DNA from: Sansalvadorimonas sp965221135 | Lineage (GTDB): Bacteria > Pseudomonadota > Gammaproteobacteria > Pseudomonadales > Endozoicomonadaceae | Reading direction: 5' to 3' | Length of the DNA: 64,000 bases | Assembly (NCBI GenBank): GCA_965221135.1 | Contig: CBDCRZ010000100.1 | Location: forward strand, 868,001 to 932,000 | Shown: positions 53,679-63,474 of the stretch, one piece after another | How positions within the stretch are numbered: the stretch's first letter is position 1 | Layout of the letters: every line of letters begins with the position of its first letter | Notes under the pieces: generated by a model | Told to the model about the DNA's origin: nothing | Seen by the model: only the letters and a program-made list of their open reading frames with translations | The model's database searches: none | Program-made: the position numbers and the translations under genes

Positions 53679-54137
53679 TCAATTAACCAGTTCGGCCTCT
53701 GTTATTTTTTCATTTCTGGATATTCCTTCATCCTCTGGAGCTGTAATAGCACGGGGCTCCTCAATGGTTTCCAGCCCGGCTTTATGCTCGAGACTGCCAT
53801 TCACCTGTGCACCCATCGCCATTTCAATCAATTGATAATAGACACTACCGGTTATATGGGCTTTATTAGCAAGTTCCAGATGCTCTGTCGCATGAACATT
53901 ACCTTTTACTTCACCATTAATAATCACGTGGGGCGCATAGATATCACCCTCAACAACGCCACCGTCAACCAAACGCAGCGTACCCTCGTGACCACGGATA
54001 TCACCGACAATCCGGCCTTCAACATGCATAACACCACGAAAACGGATGTCACCCTGAACGTCAGTCCCTTCTGCGATTAATGTGGTGGAGCCACTTACTG
54101 CAGCTGTACCAGCTTTTTTATCCTTCTTTCCCCACAT
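53679..54137 (-). CDS. Bactofilin (polymer-forming cytoskeletal protein)
   Basis: The 152-residue protein has the bactofilin core of short beta-helix turns, GTDVQGDIRFRGVMHVEGRIVG, VEGDIYAPHVIINGEVKGNVHA and ITGSVYYQLIEMAMGAQVNGSL, between a short charged head (MWGKKDKK) and a disordered tail. Bactofilins polymerise into filaments that help shape the envelope or localise murein enzymes. It starts 8 bp after the upstream DUF6776 gene ends, so the two form an operon. The nearby murein genes fit a role at the envelope. Confidence 0.92.
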   Translation of the reverse strand: MWGKKDKKAGTAAVSGSTTLIAEGTDVQGDIRFRGVMHVEGRIVGDIRGHEGTLRLVDGGVVEGDIYAPHVIINGEVKGNVHATEHLELANKAHITGSVYYQLIEMAMGAQVNGSLEHKAGLETIEEPRAITAPEDEGISRNEKITEAELVN

Positions 54138-54145
54138 TCCGGAAA

Positions 54146-54934
54146 CTACTCCTCAGTATGCCATTCATAGGTTTTGGTAATTACTTTACGGGCCGGGCTG
54201 GTTAAACGTATGGTTACTTCCAGGGTTTCCGGCTCAAAATTTTTGGGCAATTCCAATGTGCCCCAAGCACTCTCATCGGGATGGCTCTGGAAATAACGGA
54301 AGCCCAGATCCTGCCCTTTCTCGGGAAACTCTGCTGACAAGGCGCCCAGGTTATGAGAGGCCTGCTGCTCACCGTTCAGCCCCACTACCCGCACTTGAAT
54401 TCTGCCCTTCTGAAAGGCGTGCTGTTTGGCCTGCTGTACAACAGTAAAGCGCCACTGATAATTGAGAGCGCGACCCTCGGAGACCTTCCGCAACTCAAGC
54501 CGCTGAATCGATACGCCCTGATCCGCATTACCCGGATCCATAATATTGCGATAAAAGCTGAGATCCCGATTCAGTGCATTTTTTTCATCCCGCAGCTGCA
54601 CCAGTTCACGCCGAACATCTTCAGCAGCCTCACGGTTGATCCAGGAGCCGCGCTCAAGAATAGCGACACGACGACGGAGAATATCCATCTCTTCCGTGAG
54701 CTCACCATTCTCAGCCTTGGTGGTTATCAGCTCACTGCGCAGAATCTCGATGTCACGAGCAGCCATGCCAACGCCCAGATAGAAGCTGGCGACTGCAATT
54801 CCCGCAAGAAGCAGCGTTACCAGCAACTGCGTACGCCTGGCCCGCCCCGGATCATGAGCAACCACCTGCAACCGCTTTTCCGGCCTGACCGCAGCACTGC
54901 CGCGAGACATCCAGGTACGGAAAAAATTCTTCAA
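54146..54934 (-). CDS. DUF6776-family membrane-anchored coiled-coil protein
   Basis: The 262-residue protein has one membrane helix near residue 37 (LLVTLLLAGIAVASFYLGVG), a coiled coil of about 80 residues (ILRSELITTKAENGELTEEMDILRRR) and a beta-rich C-terminal domain (LNYQWRFTVVQQAK, LELPKNFEPETLEVTIRL). It keeps its usual place between argC and the bactofilin gene in gammaproteobacteria. The function is unknown. The neighbours suggest work with the bactofilin at the inner membrane. Confidence 0.85.
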   Translation of the reverse strand: MKNFFRTWMSRGSAAVRPEKRLQVVAHDPGRARRTQLLVTLLLAGIAVASFYLGVGMAARDIEILRSELITTKAENGELTEEMDILRRRVAILERGSWINREAAEDVRRELVQLRDEKNALNRDLSFYRNIMDPGNADQGVSIQRLELRKVSEGRALNYQWRFTVVQQAKQHAFQKGRIQVRVVGLNGEQQASHNLGALSAEFPEKGQDLGFRYFQSHPDESAWGTLELPKNFEPETLEVTIRLTSPARKVITKTYEWHTEE

Positions 54935-55028
54935 ATCAACCCCCTGGGTATTCCATTAAAAGTGATGCCAGCATCACACAGGCTAGAGCAGCACGGTATA
55001 ACAACACTGACACCAAACTTCGACCAAC

Positions 55029-56072
55029 TTATGGAAGAAGCGCCACAATCTCCAGCCCTTCTGTCTCCGGACGACCAAACATAATATTCATATTCTGCAC
55101 GGCCTGCCCGGATGCACCCTTCACAAGGTTATCGATAACCGACAAAACAACGACCGTATCAGCACCGTCAGGGCGGTAAAGAGCAATACGACACTGGTTA
55201 GCACCTCTGACACTTCGTGTCTCTGGCAGACTGCCCAGTGGCATGACATCCACAAAAGGCTCGTCTTTATAGGACTTCTCATAGAGAGCCTGTAAATCTT
55301 CCAGACTGGTACCGGCATCCAAAAGCTGTGCATAGAGAGTACCGTGAATACCACGAATCATCGGCAACAGATGAGGCACAAAAGTCAGCTGGTTAATAGA
55401 ACCTTCAGACATACCCGCCAGCCCCTGCTTGATCTCAGGCAGATGACGATGACCGGCCACACCATAAGCATGGAAAGAATCACCGGCCTCACACAGTAGC
55501 GTACCAACGTTGGCCTGACGACCTGCGCCACTGGCACCAGACTTACAGTCAGCCACCAACCCTGTTGTAGCAACAAGCTTATTCTCAACCAGCGGTTTGT
55601 AGCCTAACTGGACAGCGGTCGGATAACAGCCCGGATTTGCCACAAGCCGCGCTTTGGCAATCTCTGCACGATTCACTTCTGGCAGGCCATAGACAGCTTC
55701 TTCGACCAGCTCCGGACAGGCATGTTCCATGCCGTACCACCTGGACCACACATCAAGGTCTTTGATCCGGAAGTCAGCAGCCAGATCAATAACCCGCACA
55801 CCGGCGTCCAGCAAAGCACGCATCTGCTTCATGGCGACACCGTTCGGTGTTGCGAAAAAAACCAGGTCACAGGCGGACAACACATCCAGCTCAGGTGCTT
55901 CAAAACACAGGTTCAAGTGTCCACGCAGATTAGGATAAAGATCATCCACACGGCGGCCCGCTTCAGCACGGGAGGTTACAGCTGACAGTTCCACTCCAGG
56001 ATGCCGAACCAGCAGTCGCAGCAGTTCTACACCGGTATATCCCGTACCACCGACAACACCTACCTTAATCAT
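55029..56072 (-). CDS. argC: N-acetyl-gamma-glutamyl-phosphate reductase
   Basis: The 347-residue enzyme makes N-acetylglutamate semialdehyde with NADPH in arginine synthesis. The nucleotide loop is VGVVGGTGYTGVELLRLL at the start; the active-site cysteine lies in NPGCYPTAV near residue 148; and HRHLPEIKQ carries the conserved histidine near 210. The length matches type I ArgC. The stop lies 95 bp from the DUF6776 gene, which may be co-transcribed. No ARG-box could be identified with confidence. Confidence 0.96.
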   Translation of the reverse strand: MIKVGVVGGTGYTGVELLRLLVRHPGVELSAVTSRAEAGRRVDDLYPNLRGHLNLCFEAPELDVLSACDLVFFATPNGVAMKQMRALLDAGVRVIDLAADFRIKDLDVWSRWYGMEHACPELVEEAVYGLPEVNRAEIAKARLVANPGCYPTAVQLGYKPLVENKLVATTGLVADCKSGASGAGRQANVGTLLCEAGDSFHAYGVAGHRHLPEIKQGLAGMSEGSINQLTFVPHLLPMIRGIHGTLYAQLLDAGTSLEDLQALYEKSYKDEPFVDVMPLGSLPETRSVRGANQCRIALYRPDGADTVVVLSVIDNLVKGASGQAVQNMNIMFGRPETEGLEIVALLP

Positions 56073-56303
56073 GGTTGCACCACACCTGTTCTTTTTGCTT
56101 TCTCAGTTCGGCCTATTATAAACAGCCCCGGACCCGACAATGCAGTACAAGCTGCCAGAAACCTGAGAAAAGCATAAAGAAACCACTGAAAAGTAGGTTC
56201 CATGGCAAATTTTGACCGTTATTCCATGGTAAACTGCCACCCGGCCTGACATTCTGATCGTTGTCTTTTGTCATTCTCTCTGATCCAGCCATACGAATAC
56301 TCC

Positions 56304-58061
56304 GTGAGAATCCGACCTGTAAAACCGAATTTTGAACGCTTCCGCCAGGAACTGGCCTCAAAAGAAGCTCTGCCTCAACTCACCCTTCTCGGACTGCTCA
56401 GCGGGCTTTTGACCGCTCTTGTCATTATGCTGTTCCGTGAGCTGATTACGCTGTTATCCGGCATTTTTATGAATGGTGCTCCTGAGGGCAGCTTTCGCAG
56501 CCTGCCCTGGGAGATGCGCCTTCTTTTACCACTCGCAGGCTCGGTACTGGTCATTGGCCTGGGATACATCATTCATACCCGCTACCGCAGGGTTGGTGTG
56601 GTGCATGTGATTGAAAGACTGGACTGGCATCAGGGGCGTCTTTACTTCGGTAATTTTTTACACCAGTTTCTGGCTGGGGCAGTCGCCATTGCCAGCGGTC
56701 ACGCTATTGGTCGGGAAGGACCTGCTGTGCACCTCGGCGCGTCAGCAGCCAGCATGCTGGGGCAACGTATGCACCTGCCCCATAACAGCCTGCGTATTCT
56801 AGTCGCCTGCGGCACAGCTGCGGCTATCTCTGCAGCCTTCAATACACCCGTGGCCGGAGTAATTTTTGCTCTTGAAATATTACTGGTGGAATACACCGTG
56901 GCTGGTTTTCTCCCGGTTATGGTGGCCTCCGTCAGTGCCGCGACTGTTACCCAGATGCTCTATGGCACGGACCCTGCCTTTATTATTCCCAGAATTCAGG
57001 TCGACCTTATTGATGAGCTGCCTACTGTGGTGCTGATTGGTGTAAGCATGGGTGTGCTGGCTGCCCTTTTCTGTCGCCTGACAATACTCTTCAGCCATTT
57101 AGGGAAGAAACTCACCGCTAGCTTCCGACTGCTTCTCGCTGCCCTTATTACCGGTTTACTGGCGATTCCCGCCCCCGCCATTATGGGTGTAGGCTATGGC
57201 ACGATTACAGACCTGCTCACCGGTGAACATATTCCTCTCTTCCTGACGGGAGTATTAATCTGCAAACTGCTGGCCAGCTCTGCCAGTGTAGGATTGGGAG
57301 TCCCTGGTGGGTTAATTGGTCCCACCTTATTTCTCGGCGCAATTGGCGGAGCACTCGGCGCAAGTCTGCTGGGTATGATTCCCGGAATCCCCCCGGGCAG
57401 CAATGACTTTCATGTACTGGTCGGCATGGGCGCCATGCTGGGCGCTACACTGCAGGCTCCCCTGACAGCCCTTGTGACGGTAGTGGAGATGACCCGCAAC
57501 AGTACCTTGCTGTTCCCTGCACTATTGGCGATTGTTATCGCCTCACTTATCCCGCCTATTGTATTCAAACAATCTGGTATTTTTGAGCAGGTTCTGGAGT
57601 TCTGGGGTTTCAACCGTTCGAACAACCCTATACACAAAGTGCTTCGACGTATCGGCGTAACAACACTGATGGAAAGCAACTACACGTCAGTCAATCGCTT
57701 CCTGAGCTTCCGGGAGCTTGAGGTCTGTGAAAACACCGACGCCCAATGGCTGCTGGTTTACAATGAACAACGCCCTGCTGCCACCATCTCTGTTCATTCC
57801 CTGAAAGACTATTATGCAAAGACCAAAGCGGACAGAAATCCACAGACTCACAACGAAGACACTGTAGATCTTCTGGAAATCCCGGCTCTGCGTCATGACG
57901 TTTGTGGTATCAGCTATGTATCCTCGGTCTATGAAGCCTGGGATCGAATGATCAGCAAGCAGGTCGACAGTCTTTATATTTTTGACAACAGCAACAAACA
58001 AAAGCATCGTATTATCGGAGTTGTGACCCGAGCCCATCTGGAAGCCTATCACCATGTATAA
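56304..58061 (+). CDS. ClC-family chloride channel or transporter with a C-terminal CBS-like part
   Basis: The protein of about 585 residues has about ten membrane helices. The ClC anion-pathway motif GREGPAVHLGASAAS lies near residue 133, with its gating glutamate present, and a glycine/proline filter GVPGGLIGPTLFLGAIGG near 335. A soluble tail contains a CBS-like stretch (VYEAWDRMISKQVDSLYIFD, RIIGVVTRAHLE). These proteins move chloride, some in exchange for protons. The start is uncertain: GTG at 56304 (VRIRPVKPNF) or TTG at 56268, with no clear ribosome site for either. It is divergent from argC. Confidence 0.88.
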   Translation: MRIRPVKPNFERFRQELASKEALPQLTLLGLLSGLLTALVIMLFRELITLLSGIFMNGAPEGSFRSLPWEMRLLLPLAGSVLVIGLGYIIHTRYRRVGVVHVIERLDWHQGRLYFGNFLHQFLAGAVAIASGHAIGREGPAVHLGASAASMLGQRMHLPHNSLRILVACGTAAAISAAFNTPVAGVIFALEILLVEYTVAGFLPVMVASVSAATVTQMLYGTDPAFIIPRIQVDLIDELPTVVLIGVSMGVLAALFCRLTILFSHLGKKLTASFRLLLAALITGLLAIPAPAIMGVGYGTITDLLTGEHIPLFLTGVLICKLLASSASVGLGVPGGLIGPTLFLGAIGGALGASLLGMIPGIPPGSNDFHVLVGMGAMLGATLQAPLTALVTVVEMTRNSTLLFPALLAIVIASLIPPIVFKQSGIFEQVLEFWGFNRSNNPIHKVLRRIGVTTLMESNYTSVNRFLSFRELEVCENTDAQWLLVYNEQRPAATISVHSLKDYYAKTKADRNPQTHNEDTVDLLEIPALRHDVCGISYVSSVYEAWDRMISKQVDSLYIFDNSNKQKHRIIGVVTRAHLEAYHHV

Positions 58062-58160
58062 AGCTGAGTGATCAGGGCTGGCGGACAGCAAAAAGTTCAA
58101 TACCATACGTTAAACACAAACAAACCAAATAACAGGGCAGTGTCGCCCAACGAGAATTTT

Positions 58161-58586
58161 ATGACGTTTTTATGGGTTAAGGCTTTCCACATTATCGCCA
58201 TGGTCTGCTGGTTTGCAGGGATTTTTTATCTGCCTCGACTGTTTGTCTATCACGCAGAAACAAAAGACAAAGAAGGCAGCGAACGCTTCAAGATTATGGA
58301 GCGGAAGTTATATCGCGGCATTATGCTGCCCTCCATGATTGCAACCATTCTCCTCGGCATGTGGCTGCTGCACCTGGTTCCCGGGTATATGCAGCAAGGC
58401 TGGATGCACGCCAAACTCGCACTCGTGGTATTACTGATTGGTTACCACCATATGTGTGGCGCTTTTGTGAAAAAGTTTGCCGCTGATGCCAACACCCGCA
58501 GCCACAAGTTTTACCGAATCTTCAATGAAGTACCGGTTTTACTCCTGTTGGCGATTATCATTCTTGTAGTCGTGAAACCTTTTTAA
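58161..58586 (+). CDS. hemJ: Protoporphyrinogen oxidase HemJ
   Basis: The 141-residue membrane protein has the HemJ features: WVKAFHIIAMVCWFAGIFYLPRLFVYH with the conserved His near residue 10, a second helix (IMLPSMIATILLGMWLL), HAKLALVVLLIGYHH and RIFNEVPVLLLLAIIILVV. HemJ oxidises protoporphyrinogen IX in haem synthesis. I chose the ATG at 58161, which opens with MTFLWVKAFH as in the family; the 31 preceding codons are open but not HemJ-like. A strong terminator follows. Confidence 0.92.
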   Translation: MTFLWVKAFHIIAMVCWFAGIFYLPRLFVYHAETKDKEGSERFKIMERKLYRGIMLPSMIATILLGMWLLHLVPGYMQQGWMHAKLALVVLLIGYHHMCGAFVKKFAADANTRSHKFYRIFNEVPVLLLLAIIILVVVKPF

Positions 58587-58640
58587 ATTCTTTACAGTTG
58601 TCTTTTAAATGATCAATTCGTTTAAAAAACATACAAACAG

Positions 58641-58668
58641 AAAAAGAAGCCTGCTGGCTTCTTTTTTT
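58641..58668. terminator. Bidirectional terminator between hemJ and the osmC-like gene
   Basis: AAAAAGAAGCC and GGCTTCTTTTT pair around TGCT, with T-runs on both strands. It ends hemJ on the plus strand and the osmC-like gene on the minus strand. Confidence 0.9.
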
Positions 58669-58739
58669 GTGAAAATCCATTAATGGAAACTGGCTTTATC
58701 TCAGACACTTCAGCTCTTTCAATTCGGAGCTCTTTCTTA

Positions 58740-59150
58740 TTACAGCTCTTTCACTTCGTAGCTGTGAGTGACTTCAATACCGCCCTTGCCCAGCATAATA
58801 GACACTGAACAGTATTTATCTGCAGACAGCTCAACAGCCCGCTTAACGTGGGATTCTTTCACGCCGCGGCCAGTCACTACGAAATGCAGGTGAATCTTTT
58901 CAAAGATCGCAGGAACAGCATCAACGCGCTCACCTTCTATCTGAACCTCGCAGTCTATGACATCCTGACGCGCCTTTTTCAGCATGCTGATCACATCAAC
59001 AGAGGAGCAGCCGCCAACAGACATAAGCACCATTTCCATAGGGCTGGGTGCGGAATCTGTACCACCTTTCGCGTCCATCATAATGCTGTGACCGCTGTCG
59101 GAAAGACCCGCGAAACGCATGCCATCAACCCATTTAACTTGTGCTTTCAT
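58740..59150 (-). CDS. OsmC-family protein (YhfA type)
   Basis: The 136-residue protein has the two family cysteines, in VLMSVGGCSSVDVISML and SADKYCSVSIML. They form the thiol centre of OsmC/Ohr proteins, which reduce organic peroxides. The YhfA subgroup is less well characterised. The gene is divergent from crp, the same arrangement as yhfA-crp in Escherichia coli, which supports the subgroup. I start at MKAQVKWVDG; four codons further (MSRC) are also open. Confidence 0.88.
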   Translation of the reverse strand: MKAQVKWVDGMRFAGLSDSGHSIMMDAKGGTDSAPSPMEMVLMSVGGCSSVDVISMLKKARQDVIDCEVQIEGERVDAVPAIFEKIHLHFVVTGRGVKESHVKRAVELSADKYCSVSIMLGKGGIEVTHSYEVKEL

Positions 59151-59389
59151 ACACCTACTCATTTACTAATACGCTTTTTACTCATTAAAGCCTGTTATTA
59201 ACCAACACATCTCATTTATTATGTAGGTTCTTAACAGCTCACTCTTGAGATATACATCTCATTTGAGGTACTGAAGAGAGTACAGGACTCGACACAGAAT
59301 CTGAAACATATAAAGTGTTCCCTGACTAAAAAAAATATCATGCCGGGACATAAATCACCTATCTCCCGACATCAATGGAATGTCAATAA

Positions 59390-60040
59390 ATGGTAGTAAG
59401 AACACGACATATACCAGAAGAAAAAAGGGAACGCGTAGAACGCTTTCTTAAGCATTGTCATATTCACCATTACCGTCCAAGGACCGACATTATTAGTGCC
59501 GGTGATCCTGCCGACACGCTCTATTACATTATTGATGGCTCCGTCACTGTCTTTGTAGAAGACGACGAAGGACGTGAGATAATCATCACCTACCTGAACC
59601 GTGGCGACTTCTTTGGTGAACTGGGCCTGTTCCTTAATGAAGAGACCACTGTTCGCTCGGCCTGGGTTCGCGCCCGGACAAAGTGTCAGGTTGCTGAAAT
59701 CAGCTATTCCCGGGCCCGCGCCCTTGCTCAGGATATTCCTGAGATGCTGTTTGAGATCAGCCACCAGATTGCCAAGCGCCTGCAGATCACCACACGTAAG
59801 GTCAGTGACCTTGCCTTCCTGGATGTGACAGGCCGTGTGGCCCGTACTCTGCTGGACCTGTGCAAGGAACCAGACGCCATGACTCACCCGGATGGTATGC
59901 AGATTCGCATTACCCGCCAGGAGATTGGTCGTATAGTCGGCTGTTCCCGTGAGATGGTAGGCCGGGTTCTGAAAAATCTGGAAGATGAGGGCATGGTCTC
60001 AGTAAAAGGGAAAACCATGGTAGTCTTCGGCGCCCGTTAG
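59390..60040 (+). CDS. crp: Cyclic-AMP receptor protein (Crp/Vfr)
   Basis: The 216-residue regulator has an N-terminal cyclic-nucleotide domain (CHIHHYRPRTDIISAGD near 22-40, the phosphate-binding loop GDFFGELGLF near 75), a long dimer helix and a C-terminal helix-turn-helix (ITRQEIGRIVGCSREMVGRVLKNLEDEG). Crp/Vfr activates many genes, including host-interaction genes in Pseudomonas, when bound to cAMP. The 239 bp between it and the divergent osmC-like gene hold the promoters; I see no obvious self-site. Confidence 0.96.
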   Translation: MVVRTRHIPEEKRERVERFLKHCHIHHYRPRTDIISAGDPADTLYYIIDGSVTVFVEDDEGREIIITYLNRGDFFGELGLFLNEETTVRSAWVRARTKCQVAEISYSRARALAQDIPEMLFEISHQIAKRLQITTRKVSDLAFLDVTGRVARTLLDLCKEPDAMTHPDGMQIRITRQEIGRIVGCSREMVGRVLKNLEDEGMVSVKGKTMVVFGAR

Positions 60041-60089
60041 ACGTATTATCCGTCGCCTTTTCTGAATGCTGAACAGGTGACGAAACAGG

Positions 60090-61175
60090 ATGTCCACAGG
60101 TCTTACCTTCCCTGAGCGTTATGACGAGCTCCTTAACGAGAAAGTCGAACGCCTCCAGCAATTGATGGCAGACTTCCAGCCCCCTGCGGTGGAGGTCTTT
60201 CCGTCAGCTCCTGAACATTTCCGCATGCGTGCCGAGTTTCGCATCTGGCATGAAGGGGAGCGGAGCGACTACATCATGTTTGATAAGGAGACCCGCGAAC
60301 GCGTCTCCGTTGAACATTTTCCCGTAGGCTCTGAACGCATCAATGCTCTTATGCAGCCATTGATGGCAGAACTGCGCCAGCAGGATATTCTCCGTCACCG
60401 TTTGTTCCAGGTGGAGTTCCTCACCACCCAGACCGGCGAAGCTGTTGTCTCCCTGATCTACCACCGCCAGCTCAATGATGAGTGGATTGCTGCTGCACGC
60501 CCTTTGCGTGAAAAGTTCAATGTCGAAATTATTGGCCGTGCACGCAAGCAGAAAATCCTTCTGGACCGTGACTTTGTCACAGAAGAGCTGTCTGTGAAGG
60601 GTCGCACCTGGCGCTACAACCAGGTTGAGAACAGCTTCACCCAGCCTAATGCCGGCATAAACGAAAAAATGCTGACCTGGGCGGCTGATGCAACACAGGA
60701 GATGCACGGTGACCTGCTGGAACTCTACTGCGGCAACGGTAACTTTACCTGTGTGCTGGCTGGCAACTTCGATAAGGTTCTGGCCACCGAGATCTCCAAA
60801 TCGTCTGTGAAATCTGCCGAATTGAACTTCGAGATGAATGACGTTGAGAATGTCATCATCGCCCGCATGTCCAGCGAAGAGTTCACCCAGGCACTAAATA
60901 AGGAACGCCCTTTCCGCCGTCTCAGCCATGTGGACCTGGACAGCTATAACTTCTCGACAATCTTTGTGGACCCACCCCGTGCCGGCCTCGACCCGGATAC
61001 TGAAGCACTGGTGCAGCGGTTCGAGAAAATTGTTTACGTCTCCTGTAACCCGAACACCCTGAAAGAGAACCTCAACACTCTCACTCAGACCCACAAAATC
61101 GAGAAACTGGCTCTGTTTGACCAGTTCCCTTATACCGATCATATGGAAAGTGGCGTGGTGCTTTCTAAAAAATAA
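60090..61175 (+). CDS. trmA: tRNA (uracil-5-)-methyltransferase
   Basis: The 361-residue enzyme methylates U54 of tRNA to form ribothymidine. The motifs in order are FTQPNAGINEKMLTWA near 190, the S-adenosylmethionine loop LLELYCGNGNFTCVLAG near 210, DPPRAGLDPDT near 300 and the catalytic cysteine in YVSCNPNTLKENL near 325. The N-terminal half (VFPSAPEHFRMRAEFRIWHEG) is also family-typical. It starts 50 bp after crp and may be co-transcribed. Confidence 0.97.
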   Translation: MSTGLTFPERYDELLNEKVERLQQLMADFQPPAVEVFPSAPEHFRMRAEFRIWHEGERSDYIMFDKETRERVSVEHFPVGSERINALMQPLMAELRQQDILRHRLFQVEFLTTQTGEAVVSLIYHRQLNDEWIAAARPLREKFNVEIIGRARKQKILLDRDFVTEELSVKGRTWRYNQVENSFTQPNAGINEKMLTWAADATQEMHGDLLELYCGNGNFTCVLAGNFDKVLATEISKSSVKSAELNFEMNDVENVIIARMSSEEFTQALNKERPFRRLSHVDLDSYNFSTIFVDPPRAGLDPDTEALVQRFEKIVYVSCNPNTLKENLNTLTQTHKIEKLALFDQFPYTDHMESGVVLSKK

Positions 61176-61274
61176 CAGCAGGCGCGCAAACAAAAGCAGG
61201 ACGTTCACAGACTGCTAGACTGGGGCAGCAGACATTAAAAATAACGCCCAATAACTTATTCTAAAAATGTCCCC

Positions 61275-62546
61275 ATGCCCCAGTCGACTTCGCAACAAAA
61301 GGCTCCCATGTTTGATGGGGTAAGCTTTGCTGTTCTCTTTCTTCTGATCGCTTTTGTAGTGATCAGTTTGACGGGCTGTGTGCCCTCAGCCCGGAAAGCA
61401 ACCAAAACATCTTTCCTCAAAGAAAAAGCTGTCGATGTTTTGATGCTGGCTTATGACAATGGTGATGGACGAGCTTTCCGTGCACTACTGCCTGAACTGG
61501 AACAGAAGAACATTTCCTGGCACCTGATCGTCTTTGGCCCTGCTGAAGAGTTGTTTGCCAAGAGCCCTGATATCACTCAACTCAACGAACGGGTCTCTCC
61601 GGAGCAGGCACGATTATGGCGGGATAACCGTAATGCCAGCCTTCCAGTCAGCCTGATGCGTGAGCTCACCGAAACTTATCAACCGAAGATCGTTCTCTCC
61701 GGCATGGCTCACACAGGGCAGACCGAACTGACCCAAAGCTGGTGGAATCTTGGAGCATGGACAATAGCTTTCTACGACAACCTTGAGGCTCCTCAAGGAC
61801 AACAATGGATTGCCCCCTGGCTGCAGCAGCCACCGGAGCTGGAACAGCTACTGGTCTCTTCGCCACTTCTCATCGATAGCTTTCCTGAAAATTATTCCCG
61901 ACATGGCACCCTGGCGGTGCAGCATCCAGCATTTCAGGAATGGAAGGAAAGCTTTCAGCGAGAGAATACTGCAGACCTTCGCAAGACACTGGAGCTGGAT
62001 AATCGACCAGTTGTTCTTATTGCCGGAGGCTATGGTGATGACTTTCAGCGCAGCTTCGCACTTATGAAGGAAGCTGCTGCACTGCGTTCTGACATACAGT
62101 GGCTTATGACTCCTCATCCTCGCACACTGGCTGATCTCAACACCGGGACTGATATGCCTGCCGATAGCATTCGCACGATTTCGAACATCTCAACCGTGCG
62201 GTTAAGCACCGTGGCCCAGCTTGTGATGACACATCGCTCCACTGTTGGGTGGATGGCCTCCCAGACAGGGTTACCCGTTATTTTTGTTCGCCCTGAAGGC
62301 CACCAGGATGCCTTAGCCTGGGGACAGGTGCGCCTTGTTAACAACTCATCATCCCTGCTCAATGCTGTTCACCGCCTGTTGGATAATCCAGCATCTCGTA
62401 CACCTTTTCCTGCGAACAACCACTCTCCGACAATTGCCGATATACTGATCCAAAGACTGCAGCCTCAATTGGTACAGCCTGTGACAGTAGAAAGTCTTGA
62501 AGAAAACAACGACCCTGAACCTCCAAAGCACAGGAGTAGGTTTTAA
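61275..62546 (+). CDS. Putative lipoprotein with a GT-B/ELM1-like glycosyltransferase fold
   Basis: The 423-residue protein opens with a hydrophobic segment ending in a lipobox (VISLTGC, Cys 35). The second ATG at 61308 would give a more usual lipoprotein signal of 23 residues, with AAAGG 7 bp upstream. The rest resembles a two-domain GT-B protein: an N-terminal strand (VDVLMLAYDNGDGRAFRALLPEL), and a C-terminal half with VVLIAGGYGDDFQRSF, WLMTPHPR, MTHRSTVGWMASQTGLPVIF. A lipid-anchored protein with this fold is unusual. Function and substrate are unknown. The sanA-like gene follows 47 bp later. Confidence 0.75.
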   Translation: MPQSTSQQKAPMFDGVSFAVLFLLIAFVVISLTGCVPSARKATKTSFLKEKAVDVLMLAYDNGDGRAFRALLPELEQKNISWHLIVFGPAEELFAKSPDITQLNERVSPEQARLWRDNRNASLPVSLMRELTETYQPKIVLSGMAHTGQTELTQSWWNLGAWTIAFYDNLEAPQGQQWIAPWLQQPPELEQLLVSSPLLIDSFPENYSRHGTLAVQHPAFQEWKESFQRENTADLRKTLELDNRPVVLIAGGYGDDFQRSFALMKEAAALRSDIQWLMTPHPRTLADLNTGTDMPADSIRTISNISTVRLSTVAQLVMTHRSTVGWMASQTGLPVIFVRPEGHQDALAWGQVRLVNNSSSLLNAVHRLLDNPASRTPFPANNHSPTIADILIQRLQPQLVQPVTVESLEENNDPEPPKHRSRF

Positions 62547-62593
62547 TCACACTTTACTCGACCTGCCAGGGAACGGTAGGCTAGAAAGGACTG

Positions 62594-63298
62594 ATGACTC
62601 ATACGACCACTAGCATCTTAAAGTACCCTATGCCTCACTGGTTCACCGACAAGAAACTTCTGACGCTGACAGCATTTATGCTGCTTTCAGTGCTGGGGAG
62701 TATTTTGGCTATCAACCAGTTAATTCAGTACACCACCAAAGACTACCTCTACTCGACACCTGAGCAACTGCCTTTCAACAAGGTGGGTGTTGTTCTGGGA
62801 ACCAGTAACTTTACATCGGAAGGCGTACCTAATGGCCACTATTTTCGCCGACTGGAAGCCACAGCAGAGCTGGTAAAAGCCGGACGAATTCAATATGTGC
62901 TGGTAAGTGGTGACAATGCCACGCCCTGGTATGACGAGCCTACACGTATGAAACAGGGGCTTATTCGCCTGGGAGTACCCGCCGATATTATTTATCGGGA
63001 TGACTCCGGGTTTCGCACCCTCGACTCGGTACTCAGAGCCAAGGATGTTTTTGGGCAGCAATCTTTCACGATTATCTCCCAGCAATACCAAAATGAACGC
63101 GCCGTCTACATAGCCCGCCAACATGATATTGATGCCATCGCCTTTAATGCTCATGGTGAACTGGTGCATTACGACTATAGCAATCGACTCAGAGAGCTTC
63201 TTGCCCGGGTATTGGCTTTTCTCGAAACCAGCATTCTGGATACAGGCCCGCAAGTGCTCGGCCCCGCCATTCACATTGGTGAATCACCACAATCCTGA
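62594..63298 (+). CDS. SanA/YdcF-family (DUF218) membrane protein
   Basis: The 234-residue protein has one N-terminal membrane helix (LLTLTAFMLLSVLGSILAINQ) and a DUF218 domain with the family blocks VGVVLGTSNF, HYFRRLEATAELVKAGRI, YVLVSGDNA, LGVPADIIYRDDSGFRTLDSVLRAKDVF and FTIISQQYQNERAVYIARQHDIDAI. SanA affects outer-envelope barrier function in enterics (vancomycin exclusion), by an unknown reaction. It follows the lipoprotein gene closely and probably shares its transcript, which suggests a joint envelope role. Confidence 0.88.
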   Translation: MTHTTTSILKYPMPHWFTDKKLLTLTAFMLLSVLGSILAINQLIQYTTKDYLYSTPEQLPFNKVGVVLGTSNFTSEGVPNGHYFRRLEATAELVKAGRIQYVLVSGDNATPWYDEPTRMKQGLIRLGVPADIIYRDDSGFRTLDSVLRAKDVFGQQSFTIISQQYQNERAVYIARQHDIDAIAFNAHGELVHYDYSNRLRELLARVLAFLETSILDTGPQVLGPAIHIGESPQS

Positions 63299-63474
63299 AT
63301 CTACTGGACAGGCTCTTCCAAACACATCTGGCCAAGCCCCGCTCAAAGCAATAACCTTCAGGTGCCACTCTCCCTCCCAGCTTACTTTGGCATTAACAGA
63401 CAGGCCGCGTGCTGAAAGCAGAAATTTCACCGTATTCCTTTTGTCTTTACATGTTTTTTTGGGGAAGAGAATTA

